Source of the DNA: Syngnathus acus
Taxonomy: Eukaryota; Chordata; Actinopteri; Syngnathiformes; Syngnathidae
Direction of reading: 5' to 3'
NCBI RefSeq assembly: GCF_901709675.1
Contig: NC_051088.1
Coordinates: 5,665,664-5,729,663, forward strand
DNA: 64,000 bases
Both the position numbers and the translations under genes were made by a program. Positions 16,181 to 29,841 of the stretch are shown here, piece by piece; within the stretch, counting starts at the first letter, position 1, and each line of letters starts with the position of its first letter. A model generated the notes under the pieces. The model searched no databases, was not told the origin of the DNA, and was given only the letters and a program-made list of their open reading frames with translations.

Positions 16181-19100
16181 AGGGGATGTTTTTACAGTTG
16201 TTTCATAAATATTAGTGTAGCATGACCCTATATAAAAGTGAGGTATAAGAATTTGAACTCATGCTCACCCTTTCAACATTCACTGACTAAGTTCTTCCCA
16301 CAAGCAACAGCCTTCATTTCAAGGCTGCTGAAAAGAGCTTCACGTTCAAATTTCCATTTAAACCTGCCTTGAAATGTTACTGCTTGAACCTTGACCCTTT
16401 TCTCCTCTGGAGGATAGTGCTGGCACTCCACAAATTGTCACTCATTGGATAGGTTGTGCTCCGCTGACCTGTAATCTTGCCGTGTTTGGCAATGGCTCAA
16501 AGTCCCTCACTGTTCATAACTAACACGTGTGCATTCTGCTGCACTGTTTGGTTATGTCAGAAATAATTCTGTACGTGACACTCCAACCCTTCACCCTTCA
16601 TGCGCACCCAGAAATGACAGCTTTTGAGCAGCGATGTACTGCACTGATGGCAGTAGATTCAATCCTAGTCCTTGTTTATGTTGACTTTTTGGCCATTTGC
16701 TTTGATATGAAGCAATTAATGAGCAATTAATGTGAGCATGACATTATAATACAACCAAATAATAATGTGGAAAAAAAGTTCATCAAGTAATTTGGAGGGG
16801 GAAAACATGGTAAATGGTAACTGTCCATTTTACTGGCGCAAGTGTGGCCTCCTGTGGTATAACAATGCCCCCTAGTGACATCTCAAAATGGCCCAGCACA
16901 CCAGAGAATAAACAAAAAGGTCGACACTCATATTCACAGTCTTCTTGTTTCAAGGAATTAAAAATAACTGCTTTGTTTATAACCATTTGGGAGGAGTCTA
17001 CATACTTTTGACTAGAAGTAAAAGTTCAACTGTGTGTCAATTTCTGAAGCAGTTGTCCTCAACGTTCTTTTGATGTGTGGAGGAGGAATGAAATGTTGCT
17101 GCATACGTTATCAAAGGAAATGTTAACAGCGCTGACTGCTATTCTCCGTTGTTGATTAAAGTTGCAGTGGTTGCAATCGAATAGCGAGAGGCAGCCAGAC
17201 TGCAGGAAGATGAACTTGGCAAAGTTTGTGTGAGCGAGTCAGATCCTATACATTCTGTACATCATTTGAAAAAGACATTTATTTTCATTACTAAAAATGA
17301 TCAATTATGGGGAAAACTCTCACCCCTTCATTAAAACAGCAAGTGTCGAATGGCTTGAATGCAAACCAAATGTGCTTCCTGGAACATTCTGAAAGCATTC
17401 AAAAGGCAAGCTCATCAAGACTTCCTGCTTCCACGTACTCAACATTGCACTAAAATTCCATCCCTGCAATCTGGTTTTTGAGATTTAGTTTCTTTGGCTC
17501 ATTTTGCAGTTATGCTGTTCTTTGACAAAATCTATCCAGACATTAACATGCTATCTTTCTGTGCATTCCTTCCGAATTTTATTATGTGGCTACTGTGCAG
17601 AAGTCAGATGCTCTCTCAGTTCTTTCTACCTTTATGTGCGCCAGAATGAACTAAATGTGTGAAAAGAGATGCTCCATCTGAAATAAGAGCCCTTGAGAGA
17701 ATGCAGACCATCTGTATTATATCTGAGGAGAGACATAACAGAGAAGATGCTACACGAGGTTTTAATGACTGATTACGCCATGCAGACAACACTAGGACCA
17801 TCAAGTGCCCCGTGCAAAAGCTGCACTGCGCGGTGCAAATTGATGACAAGATAAAGGCGAGGTGATGGATGCTAAATGGAGACTGACTGAGAACACATGC
17901 TGACTGATAAGTGCGGTCAAAGCCTGCAGCTCCCAATCATTCATTTGACTCCAGAGAATGCTGAATTTGCACGGAAGGAATAAGGAGTTACATCATCACC
18001 GTTTGACAGCATTACTCAAGCTGGTTACATTATTGGTGCTTCAGGGAAGAATTGAAATTGAAATGTTAAATGGCTTTAATAAACGTGCACATTTGGGAAG
18101 CTTCAGAGGAGCTGCATTCATGTTGCTCAAAGCTCTCTTAATTTTAAATTTGTGTCTTTTAATGATCTGTTGAAGCTTTGGCGTATCCACCTGTAGTATT
18201 GTTATGATTTTGGGACATATAGTAAATCTCTCATTTTTGCCACACGGTGGAGAAATGTTGGTGCAAAAAAAAAAAAAAAAACATCCTCTCATTAAAAAGT
18301 GATCAGTTCTTTCTGTCAGCAACAGTACTTGAGACCTTCAAGGAAAATGTCTTTAGAATGGCAGATGTACGAGATAGAAAGATGTTTGAATTTACCCTAA
18401 CCTACCATAACTATCGTGCGGCTTTCATATAATTACCATTCATAGAGTTTGATAAGGAACAATAATCTTCTCGTTTTAAAATGTTGTGGTTGTGGGGGGG
18501 GAAATACTAGAATTGGGTAGAGCACTGATAAGGAAAGTGAAGCAACCACTCAAATTTGACCTTGTTTGCTGTTTGAGACATATATTTGATCAAATCCTCA
18601 AAATCAATTGGCTTCTTGCTTTGGTGAGCAAGCGGAAGAAACAAAAATCAGCACTAAAAATTTAAAGAAGATAGACTGAGAGTTCCAGCCATGAAAAAAA
18701 ATGGTAATGTTATGGTAGCAGAGATTGCAATTTTATCGAAGTTAAAATACATTCATTGTACAGTCAGTTGGACAAAACCAGCCAAACAAAATTTAAAAGA
18801 AGCATCATGTGTCAAAATTTAGGTGGGAAAGATGAACTCCATTAACCTGTCAACTGCTGAATGGGTGCAATCAAAGTTTGAATGCCATCCCTGTGGCAAC
18901 ATGTGTTCCATCTGCCCTCTCAGGTTTCCTACCATGGACTAAAAGCATGCATTAAAGCGACCGTTGATTTGGCTGAACATGGACACTTATGTGTATGTAA
19001 AAATGATGTCAGCACTAAAATGATAAACTCTAACGATCGAATGCTTTTTTTTATGACTACATTCAGCACATCTTAATGACACCCATAATTTATGGGCGGG

Positions 19101-22100
19101 GATTGTTTTTTTTCATGCATCAGCCTGGGTCATGGAAGGAAGCAAGCAAGCATTGTAGCAGTGTTTTCTGGCATGCTTTGTCACATTCTGTTCTCACCTA
19201 GTGTCTGAAACTTCACATGCACAGCTCTACTCATGTATACAAACAGTGAAAATAAAAAATCATACAATTTTTTCAAATTTTACAAGTAACTCATTCCTGA
19301 AGGCTGAGTATGTCATAAACCTCATCCTTGCTGGCAATAACAGAAATTTTGCCGCACCTATGGCCACCAATGTCAGCGAAGGCTGAGTAGATAATGGATG
19401 ATGCATACTCATCATAAGTCAGTGTGTTGATTCCAAAGAAATCCTTCATGTTAATGAAGAGGACTGAATAATTCATGCATTTGAAAACTGAGCTGGACAT
19501 CTTGAGCAGATACGGAACATTCGTCTGTATATTATGGCCACAATTATAACACGGACCTTTTCGACACTATCTAATATGCTTGTGGCTTTAAAGTGCAAAA
19601 GATAATCATTGTATCATCGACGAAAGCAGAGAGAAAACATTCATTAGGAAGAGACTATTGGAAATCAATTGAGGTCTGCACCTTAGCCCAACACATATCT
19701 AAAAACCCACTCACTGGCTATAGATTCCTTTTATTGAACACATGAGCACAATGTGTAAAAACAAATGCCGTCAGGCAGCGCAGATCTGAACTTTTCTTGC
19801 GTGTGTCCACAGAGGAAGATTGGCGAACACCTTTATTGCTTGTTCCGTTAGACTTTACAGATGACTCGCATATCTGCTTTGAATGCTCACAAATGGAAGT
19901 AAACACAAGACTAAAATGCTTGGTTATCTCACTCAGGAGGCAAACATCTCATTTATAGTCTGACAGCACTTGCTGACCTCAAGAGGATGGCTTCATAATG
20001 GGAGTTATTGTCTTGTATTTCATATTTAAAAAAAGTAGGGGGCTCTTTTTGGGAAAATGTTGAAAAGGTTTTTCACATTTCTTATAAGAAATCTTGTTCA
20101 TGTCCGGAAATAATAAAGAATGGATCAGACAGCGAGCCTAAAATGAGACCCAAGCGGATCCATGGAGCTTTTTCCAAGACAAAATGAGCCAATTGAATGT
20201 ATGAAGCAGAAGGGTGCTCTTGGGTCAGCACCCTCATCGATTATCCGAAATAACAACCTATTATTGGTCTCTCGCTTGCTGAGAGTGTAGTGCGACTGAC
20301 TTTTAAGCATTTCAAGTGAATGTGTTCTTACTTTGTCACTTTGTGATATGTTTTTGTGTTTACTTTGTGGTCATTTTGGTTTGTGCTGATTGGTGTAGTT
20401 TGGAGGTGGGGGAGTTTAAATAAGGGACAGACACAACGTCATCCCATCAATGTTTCCAGCGGACCCCCTGCTGATGAATGACGGTTAGCGGCTGGAAAGG
20501 TGACGGGGTACGGCAGCGTGAAATCTGCCAGCGCATGAAAAGCGCCATTAGCATCTACCTAGAGAGCAAGGCTTACGTCAGCAAGGTGGTGGAGAACTGT
20601 GCAGTTATTTGAGACCTTTCCGGTCTCATTTTGGAAGCAGGCTAGCCTTGCTATGAAAATAACTTTCCTCTTTTTGTTAAACACTGTACTGGCTAAAGAG
20701 GTTTCCAAATACGGCCAGTTGGCATCACAGATGAAAATGATGATAAAACCGGTGTCTTTGGGGTTCGTGTGTCACTAGAGACAAGTAAACATGATTCTTG
20801 AAAAACAAAACGGGCGACCTCAACCTGCCGTGACAGTGAGGCTGCATGTGTTTTTGTTTTGTTTTTTTTCCAGTGGGAACCATTATAAAACAAATCTTAT
20901 GATTGAGGCCAGTGACCGGAGAAAATCCCAAGGTGAGTGGTTAAGGAAGATTTTTTTGTCTATCCTAGGAGGCTTTTCAGCTTGAGTGGTTGATGTGAGG
21001 GGGCACCTGCATACTGGGTCAAGACTATTTGAAAGCAACAAAATGCGTGTTCCTTCCCAGCGGTCAAGATGTGAAGCTCTGTAGCCTGTCTCGACTGATT
21101 GCTGCAGTAGTGTCCATCAACACCGCTGGTGGGGTTGACCCCATCCAACCCACCCGGGTTAGAGATGTTATTGAGCCCACAGCAGCCGTTGATGGAACAG
21201 GCACAATGAGCATGCTGCACGATGAATAGTCCACAGTGGGGACACGACGTCATCTGGCCAGATCATTCATGGTCACATCATGTTTCTTCCCAGAGTGGCT
21301 GAAAGAAAAGAGTCTGTCTGACCTGTGAAGGGGTTTTAAAAGAAACCAATAGTAGACAGAAAACAATATTTTATTTTAGCACATGCAATCATTCAAAAGT
21401 AGAATGTGTCCTAATGGCCCTGTTTTGTGCACTGACGACGCCACTGGCCGACTGGCATTTGAATAGAGCTCTTTTAAAAGAAAAGGCTTTTAGAGCTGCT
21501 TTTAAGTTGTTTTTCAATCACTCAGCAATGGTGGGAATACAAATTAAAAAATAACATAACAGTTCAGCCACATGCGAGAATGTACTAAAAGAAATATAAT
21601 CGTCAATAGATTCTACAGAAGATTGAGGGTATTTTTTATCACTCAAATCCAAAACATTGGCCATAGCCAACCTGTTGGGCACGTCATAAAAACATAAAGC
21701 ATAAAAACAGACAGAGGAAGGCCTTTCATGATTTATGCTGGGACAGCAGCTCTAAATTCGAACACTCATCTAAGATCAGGAAGTTTGCTACTGGTTTCTA
21801 CAAGAGAACTCTTCAAGATTCAGTGGTCTAATGATCCAGATGTGTACAGCAGCTTCTACCATGGTCTCGTCCACCTTGTGGCACCGGCTGCCCGATAGCG
21901 ATCCTCTTGTTTCTCACCTGGCAAATTTGTAATGCATTTTAACTAAATTCTTTTGGTTCAGGATGTACTGGGTCCAACGCAGTGTCCATTAGCTTCTCAA
22001 GGAGGAGTCGAGACAGAGCCTTGTCCAGAGACATTTATCCCAGTCCATCCTTGTACCCTTGCGCAAGACCTGAGATAAAGACCTCAGTGGAGGTTTTTAT

Positions 22101-22535
22101 ACAAGAATTTATGCTACGCAAAGGACATGGAGACTTACTGTGCAGGTTGCTCGATGGAATTATTGCAGTGAAGATTTCTGTGTCCATGATCAATGACTCT
22201 ATGTTGGACAACTAGTCATGTTCACAGTTTGAAGTGCCACTTTCTGTCGGCATTTTCTGTTGTTTGTAGCGAGAGGGTCGGTAAAGAGGTATTTGTGGTT
22301 TACACTCTCCAACGCAAGCAGAAGTGTGATTATTTAAACTGAAAATAGTGAATGGGAAGGTGAAAGAAAACCTTTGAGCTAAGTCAGATCATGTATGTAA
22401 AATGAATAAATTCAAAGTACCAGTTGATTTTAGGTATTATAAAGCAACAGGTGACTTGGACTATTTCTTGCCAGAACAGTTAGTGTTTAACAGTACAAAG
22501 GTCAATACACCTTTGCCTTTTCTTTTGCCATTTCT

Positions 22536-22537
<2 letters not shown>
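16181..22537. other. Long intergenic stretch, no gene recognised
   Basis: Mostly AT-rich unique-looking DNA. 17690-17900 is denser in information than its surroundings (see findings). An A-run lies at about 18266-18281. No exon with convincing splice signals was found on either strand. Confidence 0.5.

Positions 22538-22624
<87 letters not shown>
22538..22624. repeat. (CT)n microsatellite
   Basis: About 43 uninterrupted CT dinucleotides. Confidence 0.98.
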
Positions 22625-22630
<6 letters not shown>

Positions 22631-25600
22631 CAAGAGATAAAATATTTATCGTAATAAATATTTAGGTGATAATACATTTGTATCATCATCAGCGACACTT
22701 GTGCTGTTTAAATATTTATATGTGCTTGCATAAAAGGTGCAAACACACCACCTACATGTCAGTGGATGTAAACTACACTTATCAGTTTCAATGGGAGAGC
22801 ATTTCAAGTTTGTTAAAAGCAGTCAAACTAGGATGACACCTAGTAGGGCACAGAGTTCGGCTAAAGTCAAATAATCCCAATATTCGGTAAGTATCCAAAT
22901 TCTGCATCCTGCTCTACTCAATCACAAAAAACAATACGGCATACTTGCAGCTCCTAGACCACAAAACACTAAGGAACACGAAGAGCACCATTTGCGGCTT
23001 TATGTAGTCAAATAGGGTTGCGCTCGACACCGATCAAGAAGTCGGTTCATGAAGCCGTCGGCGTCGTGGTGCAAGTGGGCGGCAATTTAGAATAAACACC
23101 TCATCCACAAGCTCTGGAGGTAGGCGAATGTTTCACATCGTGGTGTGGTGTGTGCTCACGAAGTGGCCGCTTCGAGGCAGTGAATTTTGGTTAGAGAGTT
23201 GCACAACAACCCGGTTGCCTTGGTGAAATTTCATAGTTAAAAAAAATCTGCACTCCCGTGCGCAACACTCAAGACAGTACGCTGTGCAGAAAATGGTTGG
23301 ATGGACAGACTGTAAATTTTGGAGCACCAATGCTACCTTGGAATAATTAAGTTTACAAAAAGCTTAGGAAAAGCCTTGGAGAAGAGAGCAGGTGATGGCC
23401 AGCTGACTTGTCAATGCAGCGATAGAGCTGGATCATTACTGGTAGTGGTGGTTAACGACAGCTGATCAGCCGGTCAATGTAAGGTACAATAAATTACTTA
23501 AGATAGAGTTGTTTGCAATACATGGATAAAAAATAAAGAGTATTTCTAGATCACTGGGAAAAACACATAATAAAGCGGCTAATAGCAAAATAGTAATTGT
23601 TCTTTATACAGGTTGCAAAGCGGTGGCACACATGCCAGCATCTAATCATAAAATAAATTCACAACCTGTGCCACGGATATAATTTGAGAAAGAAATATGA
23701 TTGGTAAAAACAATTATGTTTCATACATAACTGATATTAAAGACCCTCTGGCTTTATCACCTGGAAATGGGCCAATAATGAATGCATAATTTCATTTGGG
23801 ATTGTTTCATCATCCTCTGTTGAGTCTGAACTCTCATCAAGGGTGCTGACAATATTGGCCAAATCAAAAGATATTGTGATAGTGCAAATAATGCTAGAAG
23901 TAGAGTGAGTATATGTATGCTGAGTATATAACAATTGCAGTGTTTATTGATTTTATCAAGAAAGAAGCAATATTGATGTTTTGACAATATGGTGCAGATG
24001 ACACTTTGAGTAGCACTTGGTGTCTGTGATTTGAGATTGGATGGGTGAGTCAGGGGGTGGGGTCAGTGGAAGGACAAGAGGATTGCAAGTGTCTGCGGGC
24101 TGAAGGCTGACAGTTGAGAGAAACCCTCATTGAATTTTGTTTGCCATTAACTGACCATTGCTCATGTTCGTTTTATCATCCAAATCCTATAGTATGTTGT
24201 TTGTGCTTTTACTTTTACAGGATGGCATTCTGTGAATTCACTTATGGCTGACATGAGGATTTAAGACTGCTTGTGTGTGTTGTTCAGATTGGAGTGCATC
24301 GATTACATTTAAGAATAGACTTCAATTTCATTTCTTAATTATTTATTTATTTATTTAATCATTATTTTTTTTCTAAATAGTTCTCCAAGCTTGAGGCACC
24401 ACTCCTAGATTGTTGTGCTACAACCTGTTGATTTAAGCGTCATTTTGTTATCAATGTTTTCAAAAGTTCTGTTAGGGAAGATGAACATCCTGTTGGAAAA
24501 CGGACAAACTATTGCGAGTTATTGCATGTCATAAGATCTTGTTTCCACCCCTGCGCCGCTCTTAACATCCCTCCCCAACTCTATCCGTGCTAAAGTGTTA
24601 AAGCCATTTTGATTTGCTTCATTGATTTGCTCACTGTACATGTGGTGACTAGCGTTATCACTTTTGTATGCTCAAACGGTGGGGGGGACTTGACCAGAGC
24701 TTTTACATCACAGCAAAGGCCTAGAAAAATTATGATGCCGCAACAATTTATTATTTTTATTTCTTCACCCGCCACTCTGGCCCCAGAGCAATGATGCTCC
24801 GCCACTTTGATTTCTGGAGCTGCAGTGAACGCCATTAGTGTGGCACACTTTCAGGCGTGATGTAGCTGTTGATACGCACCACAAACACAGCTAAAGAGTC
24901 CTTAAGTCAGACACTAAACACCCAAATTACTGCGAGGGAAACGTGCTCCTGTGAGGAAAAAGTGCCTGCATTTTGTCTTTTTTGTGCCTTCTTCTGTGAA
25001 CTCGAAGGACTCGACATTGAAACTGGCAGCTTGAAAAAAACTTGTTAAAGTGAAGATGAGGCAAACTGCTGGTTGCAATTCAACTCTGAATGACTGACTT
25101 GTGTGAAGATGGCTTTTTGCTAAACACGTGTCACAGCAGAAATTGCAAGTATTCCTCACAAACCAGGGTGTATAATAGTATAAAGCAGCCAAAGAAGATT
25201 GTCAGTCAATAGATTATACGAACAGCAAAGCAGCACTGGGGAGAGATGGGGGGGTTGTATTGGTTGAATTTACAACGGCGACGAAAAGCACAAAACGGTG
25301 ACATTTGCTCAATAACACCACAAATGAAAACCGCTGAATGGCCATTGCGCATCTCCTGCACAATTGGCCATTAAGAGCTTCGCCACATTTGTCTCTTGTC
25401 ATTGAGTGAACATTTTAAAGGAAAAGTTCAAGCCTCACTCTAGTTTATGTATTGTCTTTTTCCAAGTGTGTGCCGCGCAATCACTGTTATCAGATGTGGA
25501 ATTGTAGTATTTAAAAACTGCATGAATATATAAATATTTCAAAGCGCAAAAATGTACATTCGTACATTTTCTGCATGCATATAAATATGTATGCAATTTC

Positions 25601-27901
25601 AAGGAAATCTGCTTTATTGAGATTTATAGGTCTTTTAAATAATCTCTTGATGTTTTTAGGGAACGTTTTCTGTACCAAATGTTTTATTGCTATCGGTGCT
25701 TGGTACTGGTGTCGGTGACCATTAGAGAATACTCGTACTGGTATCGGTCTGAAAAAAAGAATGGTATCGACCATCCCTCGTTCTCCCAACAGACTGGAGG
25801 ACAGATCGACTCATAAATGCTACAATATATTTCATCAGAAAGTAACCAAGGCATCTTCTGCTGCATTTATTGGAAGTTGTGCCGATATAAGAGGAGGATT
25901 TTAATCTGTTCAAATGTTTATGAATGGTGCAGCGATAAACACTAATGTCTGTTGATTGGTTGAGAATTGTTGCTTCAAGGCGAACGGAATGCATAAGTGC
26001 CTCACATTATTAGTCCCTAGTCCCTTGTCCTTTTACTCTTGGTTCATATCAATAATGTAGAGCATTCAAAGGCACAGTGCAGAGCACTTTTCCCTGCTTC
26101 TGACTAAAAAAAAATGAGAAAAATGGGAACGTATTTCTCCCAAGAGTGCAGACTGTGAAATGTTAAAAGTATGTCTGACTTGGAAACAAGAGGGAGTGGT
26201 AGGGGTGCTATGTGGTGGTTACTGACGTAATAAATTTAAATGTTCTATATTAGAACCGCTCCTTGTATCCTCTACACTGACATGCACTATGCAATGTAAG
26301 GCACACACGTTGGCTCATTATCATTAGTCCTCTCTGAGAGCCTTTCCTAAGCAGTCTGGCTAATGAGCTAATGTCCCCAGAACAGGGCGAGCGAGAACAG
26401 TAAGAGGGAAACGCAAGGAAGAAAACACAGGAATACATACATGGTTTAATTTCATGGACGTGATTTATGCTTTGCGCAGTGCATGACGATAGCGGCAAAA
26501 ACGATTTAAGGTTTAGTGAAACAGGATTTCAATGGAAGGAAACGCCATGTAGGTTTACCTGTTAGAAGCGTGACTGGTAAATATTTTATGATATCATAAA
26601 GTAGGTTATATATTGTCTGTTTACCAATAGATTCGATAAAGTTTTCATTTCAGGACTCAATTATTTATGGCCCCATTAACTGCAGCTGAAATCTGTGTCA
26701 AAGGGCTCAGGGGATCAAATGGAGTGCTTGCGAGTCTGCAAAAACAAACAACAATGACCACAAACAGTAGGGTTGGAAATGCATTTTCAATAAGAAAATG
26801 CGGCATTGAAAAGAAAAAAAAAAAGATTGTGGGTGAATAAAGTACAAAAATGTCATTGCAGTATTTCAAGTCTACAGAGAAGCATCGACATCAGAAGCAT
26901 CATAATTAACATCTTGAGGGCCACCTGAAGTCTGCTCACTCGTGATTGTGTGATTTCCTCGCTTACTTTGAGCAAAATTGTTGTATTTCGCTGTCTGCTA
27001 ACCAATCTGCAAAGTGAGCAAATTAGGTGCCCACATCCACTTCTGCAAAACTGGGTTAAATATGGGAAAAGCTGCCTTCTTGCAGATCTTGCAAACATTT
27101 GCACTTTTCTTCTCTCGCTCTCCCTAAATGGAACAAGCTGGAATTGCAGAACAATTGAAAATGAGTCTAAAAAAAAAAACTGTAGGCCTATGACGTGTAT
27201 GACATGTACAGCACATAAAATGCATCAGCGCAACAAAATGTCAAATGTTTATCTTAAAATAACAGCTAGAGAATTGGAGTGGTGATTGAGAAAATTGGGT
27301 CTATCATTGCCATGGCAACCCCACATCACCTACTCCAGTGGTCTACGACACAGGAGAACCAGCCAGGACACCCAATGTTGACTAAGATTAGCAATATTAG
27401 CACTGCTTGAGAAAAGACTGCATTAAAAAAAAAAGAATCAATTGCAGCTCACACATTCAACCTTCTTTTCTTACCATTTTGGAGCATAAACTGGTAGTAT
27501 GTGTGGCCAATTCCAATTTAAATTATTACGTCAGAACATTGCAATCACTTCAATTTGATGCACCTAACGAAGCATTTTTTTTACATGAAACATGAATAAA
27601 AAGTGTCCTCTTTCGTAGCAGCTCTCTTCTGCTTCCAGAACAGGAATGTGGAGCTTAGAGGGGTTTGTTTGTCAAGTCAGATTTCATTGTGCTGTCATGT
27701 CAATTTAAGCAGCCCAGGGCCTTCAGAATCAATAGTGCTGACTGTACATTAAAGACTTCCTTTGACCAATCAGATTCACTTTGGAGGGCCATGAAAGTAA
27801 AAAAGTAATGCATTTTTCTGTCTTCTGATTGGTTATTCAGAGCAAGCCAAGTATGATGACAGCAAAACATGTCTGAAGCGATCTGCACACATTCATACAT
27901 T
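22625..27901. other. Long intergenic stretch, no gene recognised
   Basis: No gene recognised. The minus-strand frame at 23737-23934 has a moderately protein-like acidic end (DSTEDDETIPNEIMHSLLAH) but is short and has no recognised relative. 26290-26400 carries paired TAATGAG/CTAATG motifs. Nothing else identified. Confidence 0.5.
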
Positions 27902-29229
27902 TACCGTATTTTTCAGACTAAATGTCACTCGGGAATATAGGTCGCATTAGCCATAAAATGCACAATAACGTGAAAAAAAACATATATAAGTCGCTCCGGA
28001 GTATAAGTCGCATTTTGGGGGAAATTTATTCGACAAAATCCAACACCAAGAACAGACATGAACGAGCAACAACAGGCTAAACGATAGGTATGCTAACGTG
28101 ACATAAACACAAACGAAGAGCTGAGAACGGGCCTGACGTAACATTCAGAGTTATTCAAATAACTATTACATAAATAACACGTTTATAAAACCATCTGTGT
28201 CACTCCAATTCATTAAATCCATCGATCGTCCTTTATGTCAACAATGGGTGCGCGCCGCTGACGGCGCTTGCACTTCAAAATATTCCACAGGCTCATATAA
28301 CGATATATAAATAACTATTACATAAGCAATAATATTATCAAACCATCTGTGTCACTCCAAATCATTAAATCCATCGATCAAATTCCTCGTCCTTTGTCAA
28401 GAACGCCGCGCGTGCGCCCTGACGTCAGCATCGTCGTTATTCCACAGATCTAGTATATAACTATATTGTAGCGTTAACAAAGTACAAGGAAAGATGTGGG
28501 TTTGGTAAACGGCTCTTTATTTAACAAAACAAACTTCCAGGCGTGTGGCGGCGTGGACTTCCATCCCCGGAGGTGGCACTCCCAGCCACGGAGGTGGAAG
28601 AGAGCTCCATAGAATAGGACCGGGTGTGCGTAAAAGCCATGTCCGAGCCCCATCCACCGTCCCCGGACAGCCACCCGGCCGAGCACCGGCCCCCGACTTC
28701 AATCCACGGAGGTGAAAGAGAGCTCCGTAGAGTAGGACTGGGCGTGCGTAAAAGCCATGTCCGAGCCCCATCCGCCGTCCTCGGGCAGCCACCGGGCCGA
28801 GCGCCGGCCCCCGACTTCCATTCACGGAGGTGAAAGAGAGCTCCGTAGAGTAGGACCGGGTGTGCGTAAAAGCCATAATAATTTTTCAAACCTTCTGTGT
28901 CACTCCAAATCCTTAAATCCTTCAAACTCTTCGTCCTCCATGTCACTTAGAAACAAATGATGCCGGGAGGACGTGGGGCCCGTGATCGAATCTTTGTCCT
29001 TTATGTAAACAACTACCGCGCCGCGCCGCGCTGCTGACGTCACTTGAAATTCAAATTACAGTAATCCCTTGCTACATCGCGGTTTGTTTATCGCGGTTTC
29101 ACTTTTTTAATTTTTTTTTTATTTTGAGAATTTGTGAAAACATTTACATATAAGTCGCTCCTCTGTATAAGTCGCCCCCCCACCCAAACTATGAAAAAAC
29201 CCGCGACTTATAGTCCGAAAATTACGGCA
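27902..29229. mobile_element. Non-autonomous DNA transposon A with TACCGTATTT-type ends, 1.33 kb
   Basis: The left end reads TACCGTATTTTTCAGACTA. The right end is its imperfect inverse, TAGTCCGAAAATTACGGCA. Subterminal motifs describe the same theme on both sides (TATAAGTCGC / GCGACTTATAG). The interior has no transposase. It holds two copies of a segment containing CATCTGTGTCACTCCAA at about 28190-28240 and 28340-28390 with a worn third near 28890, 118-bp GC-rich tandem repeats, and a stretch starting CAGTAATCCCTTGCTACATC near 29060 that looks like the end of another transposon. Confidence 0.75.
28583..28880. repeat. 118-bp GC-rich tandem repeats inside element A
   Basis: AGAGCTCC recurs at 28601, 28719 and 28837, an exact 118-bp period, with the sequence between highly similar (AAAGCCATGTCCGAGCCCCA in two units). 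Strongly GC-rich compared with flanking DNA. Both strands stay open for up to 140 codons because the unit is not a multiple of three and lacks stops; I do not regard these as genes. Confidence 0.9.
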
Positions 29230-29257
29230 ATAAACAGTATGCCTGGTCAATATGATT

Positions 29258-29841
29258 TACCGTATTTATTCTAATTATCCCCCATAGTCTAATAATCGCC
29301 CAGTGTGTGTTAGCGATGACATAAATAAAAGACATTGATACCTCTAATTATCGCCCATGCTGCTAAAAATTCCCCCCAAAACTTACGTTTTCCTCCGCGA
29401 CCGCATGCCGACGTCATTGCGCAAGTTTAAATATGACTGATTTGACAGCACGTCGAATGTGCCTTTTAAATTGTTTTTCTCCATAAACTATGATACAATT
29501 ACACTCGTCACTCCGCTACAATATCCTCACACAATTACGTTATCTGGTCGTGCGCTTGAATAAGACGATCGCGATAACATGACGTGCGCAACATGTGATG
29601 TGCGACGGTAACGTGTCGCATCGATGGAGCGTCAATTGACGCACCCCGCTGTTAGAGGTAGATCAGAACAGCTGCTGTTCTAGTGTTAAGAACACCAGTG
29701 AGATGCAGGTATTGCATACTACATAAGGAAAATATACATACGTATTATCGCCCATTTCAGTGCCCCTTGGCGATCGGACACAAGTGTTCTCTATTAATCG
29801 CCCACCCGCCCCTGTTAGACATAATTAGAATAAATACGGTA
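29258..29841. mobile_element. Non-autonomous DNA transposon B with TACCGTATTT ends, 584 bp
   Basis: The termini TACCGTATTTATTCTAATTA and TAATTAGAATAAATACGGTA are a perfect inverted repeat that continues one more base (21 bp). Subterminal ATCGCCCA motifs recur on both sides (29293, 29350, 29747 and 29800 regions). No coding. It sits only 28 bp after element A. Confidence 0.85.

Noticed and set aside
23737-23934. Minus-strand frame with acidic end
   Set aside because: Only 65 codons, no recognised family and no flanking exon signals; kept only as a note.
28517-28946. Overlapping 119- and 141-codon minus-strand frames
   Set aside because: They come from the 118-bp GC-rich tandem repeat, are open in several frames and have no recognisable domain.
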